The notes beneath the pieces are model-generated. The model searched no databases and was not told the DNA's origin. It was given only the letters and a program-made list of their open reading frames with translations. A stretch of 9,313 nt of DNA from Bacteroidales bacterium. GTDB taxonomy: Bacteria > Bacteroidota > Bacteroidia > Bacteroidales > UBA7960. The first letter of the stretch is position 1, and each line of letters starts with the position of its first letter. Position numbers and translations under genes: made by a program. The stretch is taken from NCBI GenBank assembly GCA_007128045.1, contig SKYG01000381.1:1-9313 (forward strand), given 5' to 3'. Shown one piece after another: positions 1 through 7,696 of the stretch.

Positions 1-723
1 CATCCCACACAGAAAGAATTTACCGGCTTCGTGTTTAAGATACATGCCAACCTCGACCCCAACCACCGAAACCGGATCGCTTTTTGCAGGATCGTTTCAG
101 GGTTGTTTCAGAGAAACGTTTTTTACCACCATACCAGGCTGGATAAAAAGCTTCGTTTTACCAGCCCTACCAGCTTCATGGCAGGCGACAAGAACGTTAT
201 TGATGAAGCGTTTCCGGGCGATGTGGTGGGCTTATATGATACCGGAAATTTCAAGATTGGCGACACACTGACTGAGGGAGAACAGCTCTTCTTTCAGGGT
301 ATTCCGAGCTTTTCCCCGGAAATATTCAAGGAGCTGGTGAACAGAACACCTATGAAATCCAAACAGCTGGAGAAAGGGATCCGGCAGTTGACAGACGAAG
401 GCGTTGCGCAGTTGTTTGTCAAACAACCCGGAAATATCAAGATCATTGGTACCGTGGGTGAGTTGCAGTTTGAAGTGATTCAATTCAGGCTGTTGCATGA
501 ATATGGAGCATCCTGTACCTTCCATCAGCAGAATTACTATAAAGCATGTTGGGTTACTTCGTCCGACAAAAAGGCACTGGATAATTTTTTGACCACCCGA
601 AGCAGGCATATCGCCCACGACAAAGAAGACCGCCCCGTTTACATGGCTGAAAGTGAATGGATGCTGAACATGACCAGGGAAACCTTCCCCGCCATCAGCT
701 TTCACTTTACTTCGGAGTTTTAG
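1..723 (+). CDS. prfC: Peptide chain release factor 3 (RF3), C-terminal part, 5' end outside window
   Basis: RF3 is a cytoplasmic translational GTPase that recycles RF1/RF2 from the ribosome after termination. Only the C-terminal 240 residues are here. The frame is open from base 1 (HPTQKEFTGFVFKIHANLDP), so the GTG at 31 is an internal Val and not a start. Visible RF3 landmarks are GFVFKIHANLDPNHRNRIAF (start of domain II), the TSFMAGDKNVIDEAFPGDVVGL stretch split around FMAGD, then IGDTLTEGE, and the domain III segment IIGTVGELQFEV. The N-terminal GTPase domain (P-loop, switches) lies outside the window. The gene ends with TAG and converges on lpxA, with only 36 bp between the two stop codons and no convincing terminator hairpin in that gap. 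Identity is secure from these family-specific stretches; the EF-G/TetM paralogues lack this C-terminal pattern. Confidence 0.95.
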   Translation, partial: HPTQKEFTGFVFKIHANLDPNHRNRIAFCRIVSGLFQRNVFYHHTRLDKKLRFTSPTSFMAGDKNVIDEAFPGDVVGLYDTGNFKIGDTLTEGEQLFFQGIPSFSPEIFKELVNRTPMKSKQLEKGIRQLTDEGVAQLFVKQPGNIKIIGTVGELQFEVIQFRLLHEYGASCTFHQQNYYKACWVTSSDKKALDNFLTTRSRHIAHDKEDRPVYMAESEWMLNMTRETFPAISFHFTSEF

Positions 724-759
724 CCCAGGATACAGGTAACTGAATCTAAGTCCCTGTTT

Positions 760-1590
760 CTACTCCCTCCTCTGATTCGCGGCCATCACCACACCCGGTG
801 AGGGTTCTTTTCTGGCACCTGATTTCACAAAACCACGCGATGAGCTGTTGATAAACCGGACTATCTGGTCTTTCTCGTTCGATGGTTCAAGATAATGCTC
901 CAGGTATTCCAGTGCCTGGGATGTATTTAATCCCTGTTGAAACAATATTCTGTAAACATCTCTGATGTTGTCGATCTGTTCTTTTGTGAATCCACGACGC
1001 TTCAATCCAATAGAGTTGATGCCAACATATGTCGCTGGCACGCCGAACACTTTGGTGTAAGGGGCAACATCCAGCAATACGCCTGTCATTCCAGACACCA
1101 TGGCATGGGCACCTATCCGGCAAAACTGATGCACAGCACTCATCCCTCCTACCACGACTCAATCTTCAATAGTCACTTCACCTGCAATCTGAACGCTATT
1201 TACAATGACGCAATTATTGCCAACCACAGAGTCGTGACCGATATGTGAATACGCCATCAGCAAGTAATGATCGCCTACTTTTGTCACACCGTTCCTGGAA
1301 GTACCCCTGTTGATGGTAACATATTCCCTGATGGTGGTATGGTCTCCGATCTCTACAGTAGAATAATCGCCTTTGAACTTCAGATCCTGCGGTATTCCGG
1401 CAATTACGGCCCCGGGAAATATCTTACAGTGCTTTCCAATGCGGGCACCGGGAAATATGGTCGCGTTAGAACCTATCCATGTATGATCACCAACGACTAC
1501 GTCTTTTCCAATTTTGGCAAACGATTCTACTTCAACACCTTTTCCAAGTATTGCATCCGGATGGATATCTGCTAGTTTTGATATACTCAT
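760..1590 (-). pseudogene. lpxA: lpxA, acyl-ACP--UDP-N-acetylglucosamine O-acyltransferase, interrupted by an in-frame TGA
   Basis: LpxA is the cytoplasmic left-handed beta-helix trimer that transfers a 3-hydroxyacyl chain from ACP to UDP-GlcNAc, the first step of lipid A synthesis. Residues 1-143 (ATG at 1590) carry hexapeptide repeats from IHPDAILGKGVEV on, and LMAYSHIGHD. His119 there aligns with the catalytic His125 of the E. coli enzyme. Codon 144 is TGA (1161-1159). The same frame then continues at once as VVVGGMSAVHQFCRIGAH and LKRRGFTKEQ, both classic LpxA C-terminal stretches, to a TAG at 762-760. Family members commonly have Trp at or near the interrupted site (ED-W-x-I/V-GG), so one TGG-to-TGA change explains it. 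The reading frame is otherwise intact over 276 codons. About 20 residues follow the usual C-terminal RGFVK end, a longer tail than in E. coli LpxA. ATG was chosen because MSISKLADIHPDA fits the family start; it lies 2 bp after the PII-like gene's stop. It could be a genuine pseudogene, a sequencing error or a readthrough case. Confidence 0.85.
1159..1161 (-). other. In-frame TGA (opal) codon inside lpxA
   Basis: On the minus strand the codons read ...ATT GAA GAC TGA GTC GTG GTA GGA GGG ATG. The frame on both sides is LpxA and unbroken, so this is a substitution and not an indel. Roughly 24 Trp codons in the other genes are TGG, which argues against a genome-wide UGA=Trp code. Confidence 0.9.
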
Positions 1591-1592
1591 AA

Positions 1593-1886
1593 TTAATAGA
1601 TCTTTTCAATATTCCAGACAAAGGCTCTGACACCGATCTCTGTATTAATTTCATCCAACTTTTTTATTGCATCCAAAAGCGCATCTACCTTTTCATCTGG
1701 AACGACAGTTATAGCAGCTGAATTCATTTCCGGCCAGGTATGTGTACCCTTTCTGGGTTCGCCGGTTTCAGAGCCCCTGCCCTGTACCTCTCGCCACCAG
1801 GTATACCCTCTGATCTGAAGGTTATCGAAGACAAACTCCATTTTCTCACTGTTTGCCTGATTAAAAATAATCATTACTGACTTCAT
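1593..1886 (-). CDS. PII-like (nitrogen regulatory protein P-II superfamily) small protein
   Basis: A 97-aa soluble protein with no signal peptide or membrane segment. It follows the ferredoxin-like PII plan: an N-terminal strand (KSVMIIFNQ), helix 1 (SEKMEFVFDNLQIRGYTWW), a strand leading to a T-loop-like stretch with GRGSETGEPRKGTHTWPEMN, then strand SAAITVVPDEKVDALLDAI matching the PII segment (EIVVADEQVDAVVEAI), and a final strand GVRAFVWNIEKIY. PII proteins are trimeric sensors that bind ATP/ADP or other small ligands and control partner transporters or enzymes. The T-loop has no Tyr equivalent to the uridylylated residue of GlnB, and the usual PII signature patterns are not obvious, so it belongs with divergent PII-like proteins and not with GlnB/GlnK. 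It starts 20 bp after the RND pump stop and ends 2 bp before lpxA, which strongly suggests co-transcription with the pump and a role in tuning it. PII-like genes beside heavy-metal RND pumps are known; the pump here looks like the HAE drug type. Ligand unknown. Confidence 0.75.
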   Translation of the reverse strand: MKSVMIIFNQANSEKMEFVFDNLQIRGYTWWREVQGRGSETGEPRKGTHTWPEMNSAAITVVPDEKVDALLDAIKKLDEINTEIGVRAFVWNIEKIY

Positions 1887-1906
1887 AAACTAATGCCTGT
1901 ATTTAT

Positions 1907-4900
1907 TTATTGTTCATTCAGAAATGTAAATTTCTCCCTAACTATTCGCAGTTTGTCGCGCTCGCCACGGCGGGAAACGATCCCATATACAACAGGTACC
2001 AATACCAGTGTAACGAGGGTTGAAAAGGTTAGACCGCCTATCAGGGCGATTCCCATGGGACTCCATATTTCCGACCCTTCTCCCCTGCTTAGTGCCAGGG
2101 GAACCATGGCAAGTATGGTGGTCAGGGCAGTCATCAGCACCGGCCTGATCCGCATCTTTCCTGAATATGCCAGTGCATCGTTTAAGGCCATACCCCTGTC
2201 TCGCATCAGGTTGATATAATCAATCAGGACTATCCCATTCTTCACCACAATACCAATCAGCAATACTGCCCCCAACCCGGCAATAAGGCTCAGGTTAGTA
2301 CCTGTCAATAATAGTGCCAGAATAACCCCTGTGAAGGAAAAAGGGATGGAGAACATGATCACGAAAGGCATTACGAGCGACTCAAACTGTGATGCCATCA
2401 CGAGGAACACCAGGATAATGCTGATCAGCAAAAGCAAACCCAGATCCATAAAAGAATCCATCATTTCCTCGTAATCGCCTCCCACGTGAACCATAATACC
2501 CTGGGGTATCTCGGTAGCATCAATGATGGTGTTGATTTCTGCCGCCAGGTCTCCCAGCGCGATGCCGGAAGGTACGGAAGATACCGTTACTACACGTTCA
2601 CGACGTTTGCGTTCGATATTCGGAGGATTCCAGTATTCCTGAACTTCGCCTAGCTCTCCCAGCTTGATTCGCTGTCCCATGGGGTTTGTTATAGTAATGG
2701 CTTCAAGACCGGTGATCGTATTTCTGTAATCTTCCTTGAGCCTGACGACAATGTCATATTCATCGCCGGCTTCTCTTAAAAAGGATGCTGTCATGCCGGC
2801 CACCCTGTTTCGTAATGCCGACGCCACCATGGCAGTATTCATGCCACTTTCTGCCATTTTTTTTCTGTCGAGCACAACCTGTAACTCAGGTCTGTCATCT
2901 TTTCTGCTGACCTGCACATCTTCCGCACCATTGATGGCAGAAATTTTTGTCCTGAGCTCCTCAGCAAGACTACTTGTTGTATTGAAATCGTAGCCAAAGA
3001 TCTCCACATCGACGGTACTGCCGGCGGCGGCTCCACCCCCGGTACTTACCGAGAATTCAACAATTTCAGGAAACTGCTCCAGATCTCGTCTGAGGTTGTC
3101 TGCCAACTCCCAAACGGAGCGATCGCGGTCAGAAATATCTACCAGCCGCATCATCATGGTGATAATATTAGAGCCAGACTCACCAAACATGGCCATCATG
3201 CCACCCTCATCATCTGCACCGGCAGACAGGGCCATGATAAATACTTCCGGATAGCGCTCATTGATGATGTCTTCCAATGACCTCGCAACCTTCATACTTT
3301 CCTCAACACGCAAGCCATTGGTAAGTTCGATAGAAACCATCAGCCGGCTTTCATCTGCTTCCGGCATAAACTCCATACTGACAAAACGAAGCAGGAACAA
3401 TGACCCTACAAATACGACAAGGGCAGCCAGCAACACTTTTTTCTTGTGCTGCAAGGCAATATATATGATGCTTTCATACCTGTTCTCTATCCTTCTTAGG
3501 ATGGGTTCTACAGTTTTCTCATAGGAGATGCCCGTGGGTATGCGACGTTTGGTCTTTAATCCGAGAAGTTTGGAAGAAAGCATTGGCGTTAAGGAGATCG
3601 CAGCCATGGTTGAAGTAACGACCGTTATGGTGACGATCCATCCCAGTTGCTTGAAATATACACCCGTCATACCTCCGACCAGGGTGAGCGGAAAAAATAC
3701 GGCCACGATAACCAGGGTGGTAATGATCACTGACAACCACACTTCATTGGTGGCATATATGGCAGCTTCCCGCGGACTGGTACCCCTTTCAATATGTCTG
3801 GAAATGTTCTCCAACACAACTATGGCGTCGTCGACTACCATCCCCAGAGCGATAGACATAGAGGCCAGAGAGATGATATTCAACGATCCTCCTGAGATAA
3901 ACAGATAGATAAATGTAACGATCAAAGAAATGGGGATGGTGATCATTACGATAAAAGTAGCGCGCCACTTTCCCAGAAATGTAAGTACAACCAAAACCAC
4001 AAAAAATAGTGCCCACAACATGGTTTGCGAAAGGTTACTAACCGCATCGTTTATAAACGTGGATGTATCAAGAATCTCATTTACTTTGATATCGGGTGGC
4101 AAGTCTTGTGAGAGCTCATTGATGGCCTGACGAACCTCTTTGGCGATCTTCACCGTATTGGCACCGGATTGTTTCATAACGAACAAGCGCACGCCCTGCT
4201 GCCCATTAATTCGTTCCTCGCGGGTTCTGTCTTTCAGGGTATCTATAACCACAGCCACGTCGCTGAGCAACACAGCTGCACCCTGAAAACTTCCAACTAC
4301 CAGGTCATTTAATTCATAACTTTCCCTGAACTCCCCTTCCACCCGGAGCTGGTAGTCCATCATGCCCATCTTTATATTTCCGGAGGGCAGGTTCATGTTC
4401 TCGGCCTGTATGGCATTGCCGATTTGTTCAATGGATAAGTTATAAGCATCAAGTTTTACAGGGTCAGCTTCAACATATATTCTCCTTTTGGGAGCACCAA
4501 TAAGGTTCACTGAGCCAATGCCTTCAATGCGGTTCAGGGGGTTTATGATACGCTCTTCAAGAATTTTTTCCAGTCCCGGATAGCTTTCCTCAGCAGTAAT
4601 TGCATAAAAAACGATGGGAATCATGCTAAGGTTGAACTTGAATATCGTTGGTCTGTTAGCCCCATCTGGTAATGCATCAAACATCAGGTCGATGGCATCA
4701 CGAATATCGTTGGATGCTTCATTCAGGTCTGCCCCCCAGTCAAACTCCAGGCTGATCACTGAAAAGTTATCACTTGACACAGAGGTGATCTCTTTCAGGT
4801 TATCTACCGTATTGAATGCATCTTCCAGAGGTCTTGTAATATTTGTTTCAATATCGCTGGCATTGGCTCCGGGGTAGGTGGTCATTACAGAGACAAACGG

Positions 4901-5059
4901 AGGATCCATCTCCGGGAAGAGATCTATGGGAATATATAGAATCGAATATATCCCCATTACGATCAACGCCAGAAAGATCATTACCGTTGTGATAGGTTTA
5001 TTAACGGCATTTTTATATATACTCATTGAAAAAAAATTTTGAACAGATGAAATTTTCAT
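1907..5059 (-). CDS. RND-family (HAE1/AcrB-type) efflux transporter, inner-membrane pump
   Basis: A proton-driven exporter of the inner membrane that works as a trimer with the adaptor and channel encoded just upstream. It has the two-fold RND architecture: TM1 near residues 22-43, a large periplasmic loop, TM2-6 from about 345, a second TM (about 541-562) and periplasmic loop, and TM8-12 from about 870. The proton-relay residues are present: the acidic pair in GMVVDDAIVVLENISRH (Asp410/Asp411) and Lys940 in IGIVVKNGIVLIDY, close to AcrB Asp407/Asp408/Lys940. The acidic pair followed by AIVVLEN and a single TM4 Asp-Asp motif fit HAE1 and not the metal-exporting CusA class. The substrate cannot be told. 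A Met/Gly-rich patch (GGMMAMFGESG, about 619-629) lies in the second periplasmic loop. Length of about 1050 aa is normal. ATG at 5059 was taken as start; ATG at 5026 (MSIYKNAVNKP) matches the usual start of Bacteroidota homologues equally well, and neither has a Shine-Dalgarno. The 143-bp gap to the adaptor holds heptamer repeats. Confidence 0.95.
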   Translation of the reverse strand: MKISSVQNFFSMSIYKNAVNKPITTVMIFLALIVMGIYSILYIPIDLFPEMDPPFVSVMTTYPGANASDIETNITRPLEDAFNTVDNLKEITSVSSDNFSVISLEFDWGADLNEASNDIRDAIDLMFDALPDGANRPTIFKFNLSMIPIVFYAITAEESYPGLEKILEERIINPLNRIEGIGSVNLIGAPKRRIYVEADPVKLDAYNLSIEQIGNAIQAENMNLPSGNIKMGMMDYQLRVEGEFRESYELNDLVVGSFQGAAVLLSDVAVVIDTLKDRTREERINGQQGVRLFVMKQSGANTVKIAKEVRQAINELSQDLPPDIKVNEILDTSTFINDAVSNLSQTMLWALFFVVLVVLTFLGKWRATFIVMITIPISLIVTFIYLFISGGSLNIISLASMSIALGMVVDDAIVVLENISRHIERGTSPREAAIYATNEVWLSVIITTLVIVAVFFPLTLVGGMTGVYFKQLGWIVTITVVTSTMAAISLTPMLSSKLLGLKTKRRIPTGISYEKTVEPILRRIENRYESIIYIALQHKKKVLLAALVVFVGSLFLLRFVSMEFMPEADESRLMVSIELTNGLRVEESMKVARSLEDIINERYPEVFIMALSAGADDEGGMMAMFGESGSNIITMMMRLVDISDRDRSVWELADNLRRDLEQFPEIVEFSVSTGGGAAAGSTVDVEIFGYDFNTTSSLAEELRTKISAINGAEDVQVSRKDDRPELQVVLDRKKMAESGMNTAMVASALRNRVAGMTASFLREAGDEYDIVVRLKEDYRNTITGLEAITITNPMGQRIKLGELGEVQEYWNPPNIERKRRERVVTVSSVPSGIALGDLAAEINTIIDATEIPQGIMVHVGGDYEEMMDSFMDLGLLLLISIILVFLVMASQFESLVMPFVIMFSIPFSFTGVILALLLTGTNLSLIAGLGAVLLIGIVVKNGIVLIDYINLMRDRGMALNDALAYSGKMRIRPVLMTALTTILAMVPLALSRGEGSEIWSPMGIALIGGLTFSTLVTLVLVPVVYGIVSRRGERDKLRIVREKFTFLNEQ

Positions 5060-5101
5060 TACCAACGCTTTGACTCACATAAGCATGATTATATTTCATG
5101 G

Positions 5102-5122
5102 GGTCAAAGGTCGAAGGTCAAA
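5102..5122. repeat. Tandem heptamer repeat A (3 units, GGTCRAA on plus strand)
   Basis: Units on the plus strand are GGTCAAA (5102-5108), GGTCGAA (5109-5115) and GGTCAAA (5116-5122). It lies 42 bp upstream of the pump ATG at 5059, within the adaptor-pump gap. It is the shortest member of a family present in three successive gaps of this operon and has the same orientation as copy C and the opposite orientation to copy B. Confidence 0.9.
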
Positions 5123-5202
5123 GGAAAAATACAAACTCCTGTTTAACAATATAATACATAATTATAAATATATGCAAAGTAATCTCAGTATTCAATGCAG
5201 GA

Positions 5203-6270
5203 TTAATGAATTACCTCAACAGACATGCCATCAAGTAAGCGTGACTGACCCGCGATAATAAGTTTGTCTCCTTCATGAATTTCTGATGATATTAGTTCCA
5301 CCATATCATCGTACCGGTCGCCCATCTCCACCACCACCCTCCTGGCTACTCCATTTTCTTCGAGAAACACATAGCGTTCATTTGACCCCTGCAATTTCAA
5401 TACGGCCAGTGAAGGAACGACAAAGGCCTGCACCTGATCCAGCTCAAGGCTTGCCCTGGCAAACATGCCTGGACGAAGTCGTTCTCCGGGATTGGGTATA
5501 GAAATCTCAATTTTAAATGTCCTGGTGGCCTGCTCAATAGTAGGATATATCGTATTGATGGTGCCATAGAAGGATTCACCGGGATACATATCGGTAGTGA
5601 TTGTCACCTCCATGCCCTTTTGAAGGTTGGGGTAAAACCTCTCGGCAACATTGACCATAGCCTTAAGCCTGTTTGTCTGAACGATTGACAATATGGCAGC
5701 TTTACCGGCAGGCGTATTCGGTGCTCCGGAGTACATTTCGCCATCCTCAAAATATTTTCCTGATACAGTACCTGAAAAGGGGGCCAATAATCTGGTGTTT
5801 TCTTCCAGAAATGCAACATTTGATTTGGCTAACTCGTATTGAGTCTTTATCTGATCATACTGCTGCTGTGAGATGCTTCCCACCTTTCTCAGCGTATCCA
5901 AACGTTGATAATCAACTTGCAGGCTTTGCAGTTGTATCCTTGCTTGCGTTAGCTGGGTTTGATCCATTTCCACCAACACTTGCCCTTCCGATACCTTGTT
6001 GCCGGCTTCTACCCGAATGCGATTAATTTTCCCGGGAGATGCAGAGGCCAGATAGACCTCTCTAAACGCCTGCAAATGTGCAGTATTGCTAACACTTCTA
6101 GCTATTACCGTTGATTCAATGGAATAAATCCGCACAGCTTCCATTCTTTGTGTTTCAGCACCATCACTACTGGAGTCGCCCGTTGAAGAACAACCAGCCA
6201 GAAGCAAACCCAGTATAGGGAACCAGATTATCGTTTTTACTATTGCGTTGAATTTCATTGCTTTAAGCAT
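5203..6270 (-). CDS. Membrane-fusion (periplasmic adaptor) subunit of RND efflux pump, lipoprotein
   Basis: The 355-aa adaptor bridges the RND pump and the TolC channel across the periplasm. Start ATG at 6270; a second ATG at codon 5 is possible. Residues 1-27 form a lipoprotein signal with a lipobox LLAG-Cys27, followed by a Ser-rich tether (SSTGDSSSDG). Ser at +2 predicts export from the inner membrane by Lol rules in E. coli, which may not apply in this phylum. The barrel-sandwich half-motif ASPGKINRIRVEAGNKVSEG (about 77-96) pairs with LLAPFSGTVSGKYFEDGEMY (about 161-180). Between them a short alpha-hairpin carries the TolC-tip motif RLxxL...S....D........A (Arg123, Leu124, Leu127, Ser134, Asp139, Ala148). 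A beta-barrel domain (about 200-277) and the membrane-proximal domain (VVPSLAVLKL to the end) follow. Its place between channel and pump genes confirms the role. The short hairpin is typical of HAE-type adaptors. Confidence 0.94.
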   Translation of the reverse strand: MLKAMKFNAIVKTIIWFPILGLLLAGCSSTGDSSSDGAETQRMEAVRIYSIESTVIARSVSNTAHLQAFREVYLASASPGKINRIRVEAGNKVSEGQVLVEMDQTQLTQARIQLQSLQVDYQRLDTLRKVGSISQQQYDQIKTQYELAKSNVAFLEENTRLLAPFSGTVSGKYFEDGEMYSGAPNTPAGKAAILSIVQTNRLKAMVNVAERFYPNLQKGMEVTITTDMYPGESFYGTINTIYPTIEQATRTFKIEISIPNPGERLRPGMFARASLELDQVQAFVVPSLAVLKLQGSNERYVFLEENGVARRVVVEMGDRYDDMVELISSEIHEGDKLIIAGQSRLLDGMSVEVIH

Positions 6271-6297
6271 TTTATATATATCTGTTTATTTTTTTCC

Positions 6298-6339
6298 TTT
6301 GACTTTCGACCTTCGACCTTCGACCTTCGACTTTCGACC
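6298..6339. repeat. Tandem heptamer repeat B (6 units, TTYGACY on plus strand)
   Basis: Six uninterrupted 7-bp units on the plus strand: TTTGACT (6298), TTCGACC (6305, 6312, 6319), TTCGACT (6326), TTCGACC (6333). The tract starts 27 bp upstream of the adaptor ATG and ends 48 bp past the channel stop codon. Orientation is opposite to copies A and C. Bases 6312-6334 are perfectly inverse-complementary to 7702-7724 in copy C. No open frame or hairpin terminator explains it. Confidence 0.93.
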
Positions 6340-6387
6340 ATCATACGTCTGCGGGGCAAAGATGGTTGTCATGCTTATTACTGTTTC

Positions 6388-7683
6388 TTATAAGGTGTTA
6401 AGTAACTTTTCCATCGCTACGTGGGCCTCCATCAACTGAAGCAATGAAGATACATAGCTATTCTCTGCCTGCAGGTAGTTGTTGTTGGCCGTGATCATAT
6501 CCAGGCTGGAAACCATTCCCTGAACATATTTGTCGTTAAAACTTTTGTATACCTTACGGGCCACTTCAAGATTGGCCAGTTGACTTTCATACTGATCGAT
6601 GGCATTATTCAGATTGAACCGGAGCTGCTTTTCCTGTATCGCCAACTGCTGGGCAAGCAGGTCCAGTTGATTCTCTGCAACTTCCATGTTTATCCTGGCT
6701 TTATTCACTCTGGCTTGCCTGACGCCACTGGAAAATATAGGAATATTGACATTTAAGCCAATCACATGTTTTGGAGTAATGTCAAACTCCGGCTTAAGCA
6801 ACTTCTCCGTGTAATTGTAGAAGCCTGAAATGGTTGGCAGGTACGCTGCCCTCTCCAGTTTTAGTTGTTTTTCAGCAAGTCCTGATTGCAAGGCCACCAT
6901 CCTGAAATCAAGGTTTTCCTGCAGACTGAATGGATGAATCAAACTGCTCCTGAAATCTGATCCTCCTACCAGGCTTTCTAGGTTATCTGTCAGTACAATA
7001 TCCTGACTGGCAGGCATACCCATCTGCAGGCGAAGCATATTTAAGGAGAGCTCTACTTGCCGTTCGGATGCCCTCACGGCATCGGCAAGCATATTTGACT
7101 GCACCAACAGTTGATCATATTCGACTTCTTCGGCAACACCCACATCTACAAGGGCCTTTGACTTTCCCAATAAATCCTGCATGTTGCTATAATTTGACTG
7201 GATGATGTCTTTTGATGCCATTGAGATAAGCGATAAATAATAGGCCTGTGATACCTGTGCCTTAATATCCAGCTCTGACTTCTCCAAGCTGGTCTCTGAG
7301 ACCTCACGGAACAACCTGGCCGTTTGAATACCTACGATATAACTACCACTGAATAATAGCTGTCCGACTGAAACACCCAGGTTGCTTGTTGGGTTGAATT
7401 CGATCTCAAATCCTGGCATGGCACCCAGGGTAGCCGTTGACCCAAAGAAGTTTGAATAATCGACAGCAGCATTAAGCTGGGGCAAACCCTGAGCAATGGT
7501 TTCCCTTAGTCCGGCATTGGCCTCATCAACAGCCAGCCCGGCATTTGCAAGTACCTTATTGTGTTCCAGCGCGTAGGCCCGGGCGTCTTCAAGGCTCAGA
7601 TACATAACATCCTGGGCAAAGACATTAGACAATGTGGTGATTAAGATACCAAGCGCAAACAATAATTTTAGTGAGGATTTCAT
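6388..7683 (-). CDS. TolC-family outer-membrane efflux channel protein
   Basis: A 431-aa outer-membrane channel, trimeric in this family, that forms the exit duct of the tripartite pump. An N-terminal Sec signal (about residues 1-23, basic MKSSLK then hydrophobic LLFALGILITTL) has a likely cleavage site VFA|QD. The mature protein shows the two OEP repeats: LSLEDARAYALEHNKVLANA opens the first, with a beta-strand segment around LGVSVGQLLFSGSYIVGI. The second has VIGLNVNIPIFSSGVRQARV, the usual beta-strand plus turn before a long amphipathic helix, and ends in YLQAENSYVSSLLQLMEAHV, the standard OEP C-terminal helix. Length fits the family. ATG at 7683 follows the signal peptide pattern; there is no Shine-Dalgarno and heptamer repeat C begins only 13 bp upstream. 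The gene follows tetR by 188 bp and is first in the efflux gene set. There is no N-terminal Cys, so it is not a lipoprotein channel of the OprM type. Confidence 0.94.
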   Translation of the reverse strand: MKSSLKLLFALGILITTLSNVFAQDVMYLSLEDARAYALEHNKVLANAGLAVDEANAGLRETIAQGLPQLNAAVDYSNFFGSTATLGAMPGFEIEFNPTSNLGVSVGQLLFSGSYIVGIQTARLFREVSETSLEKSELDIKAQVSQAYYLSLISMASKDIIQSNYSNMQDLLGKSKALVDVGVAEEVEYDQLLVQSNMLADAVRASERQVELSLNMLRLQMGMPASQDIVLTDNLESLVGGSDFRSSLIHPFSLQENLDFRMVALQSGLAEKQLKLERAAYLPTISGFYNYTEKLLKPEFDITPKHVIGLNVNIPIFSSGVRQARVNKARINMEVAENQLDLLAQQLAIQEKQLRFNLNNAIDQYESQLANLEVARKVYKSFNDKYVQGMVSSLDMITANNNYLQAENSYVSSLLQLMEAHVAMEKLLNTL

Positions 7684-7696
7684 GTGTTTATCATTT

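Noticed and set aside
732..757. Weak stem ACAGG/CCTGT between prfC and lpxA as a bidirectional terminator.
   Set aside because: Only 5 bp with a 16-base loop and no U-tract on either side.
760..1155. Lower lpxA segment as an independent gene starting at GTG 1155.
   Set aside because: It begins mid-helix of LpxA in the same frame as the upstream part and lacks the catalytic His, so it is the second half of an interrupted gene.
937..1248. Plus-strand 103-codon open frame opposite lpxA.
   Set aside because: Antisense shadow of a conserved coding sequence with no recognisable protein features.
5084..5100. Inverted repeat CATGA-N7-TCATG upstream of the pump gene.
   Set aside because: Five-base arms in an A/T-rich gap are expected by chance.
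6248..6439. Plus-strand open frame of 63 codons over heptamer repeat B.
   Set aside because: It is an artefact of the period-7 repeat (21-bp coding period) and of the antisense of the adaptor and channel ends; no family resemblance.
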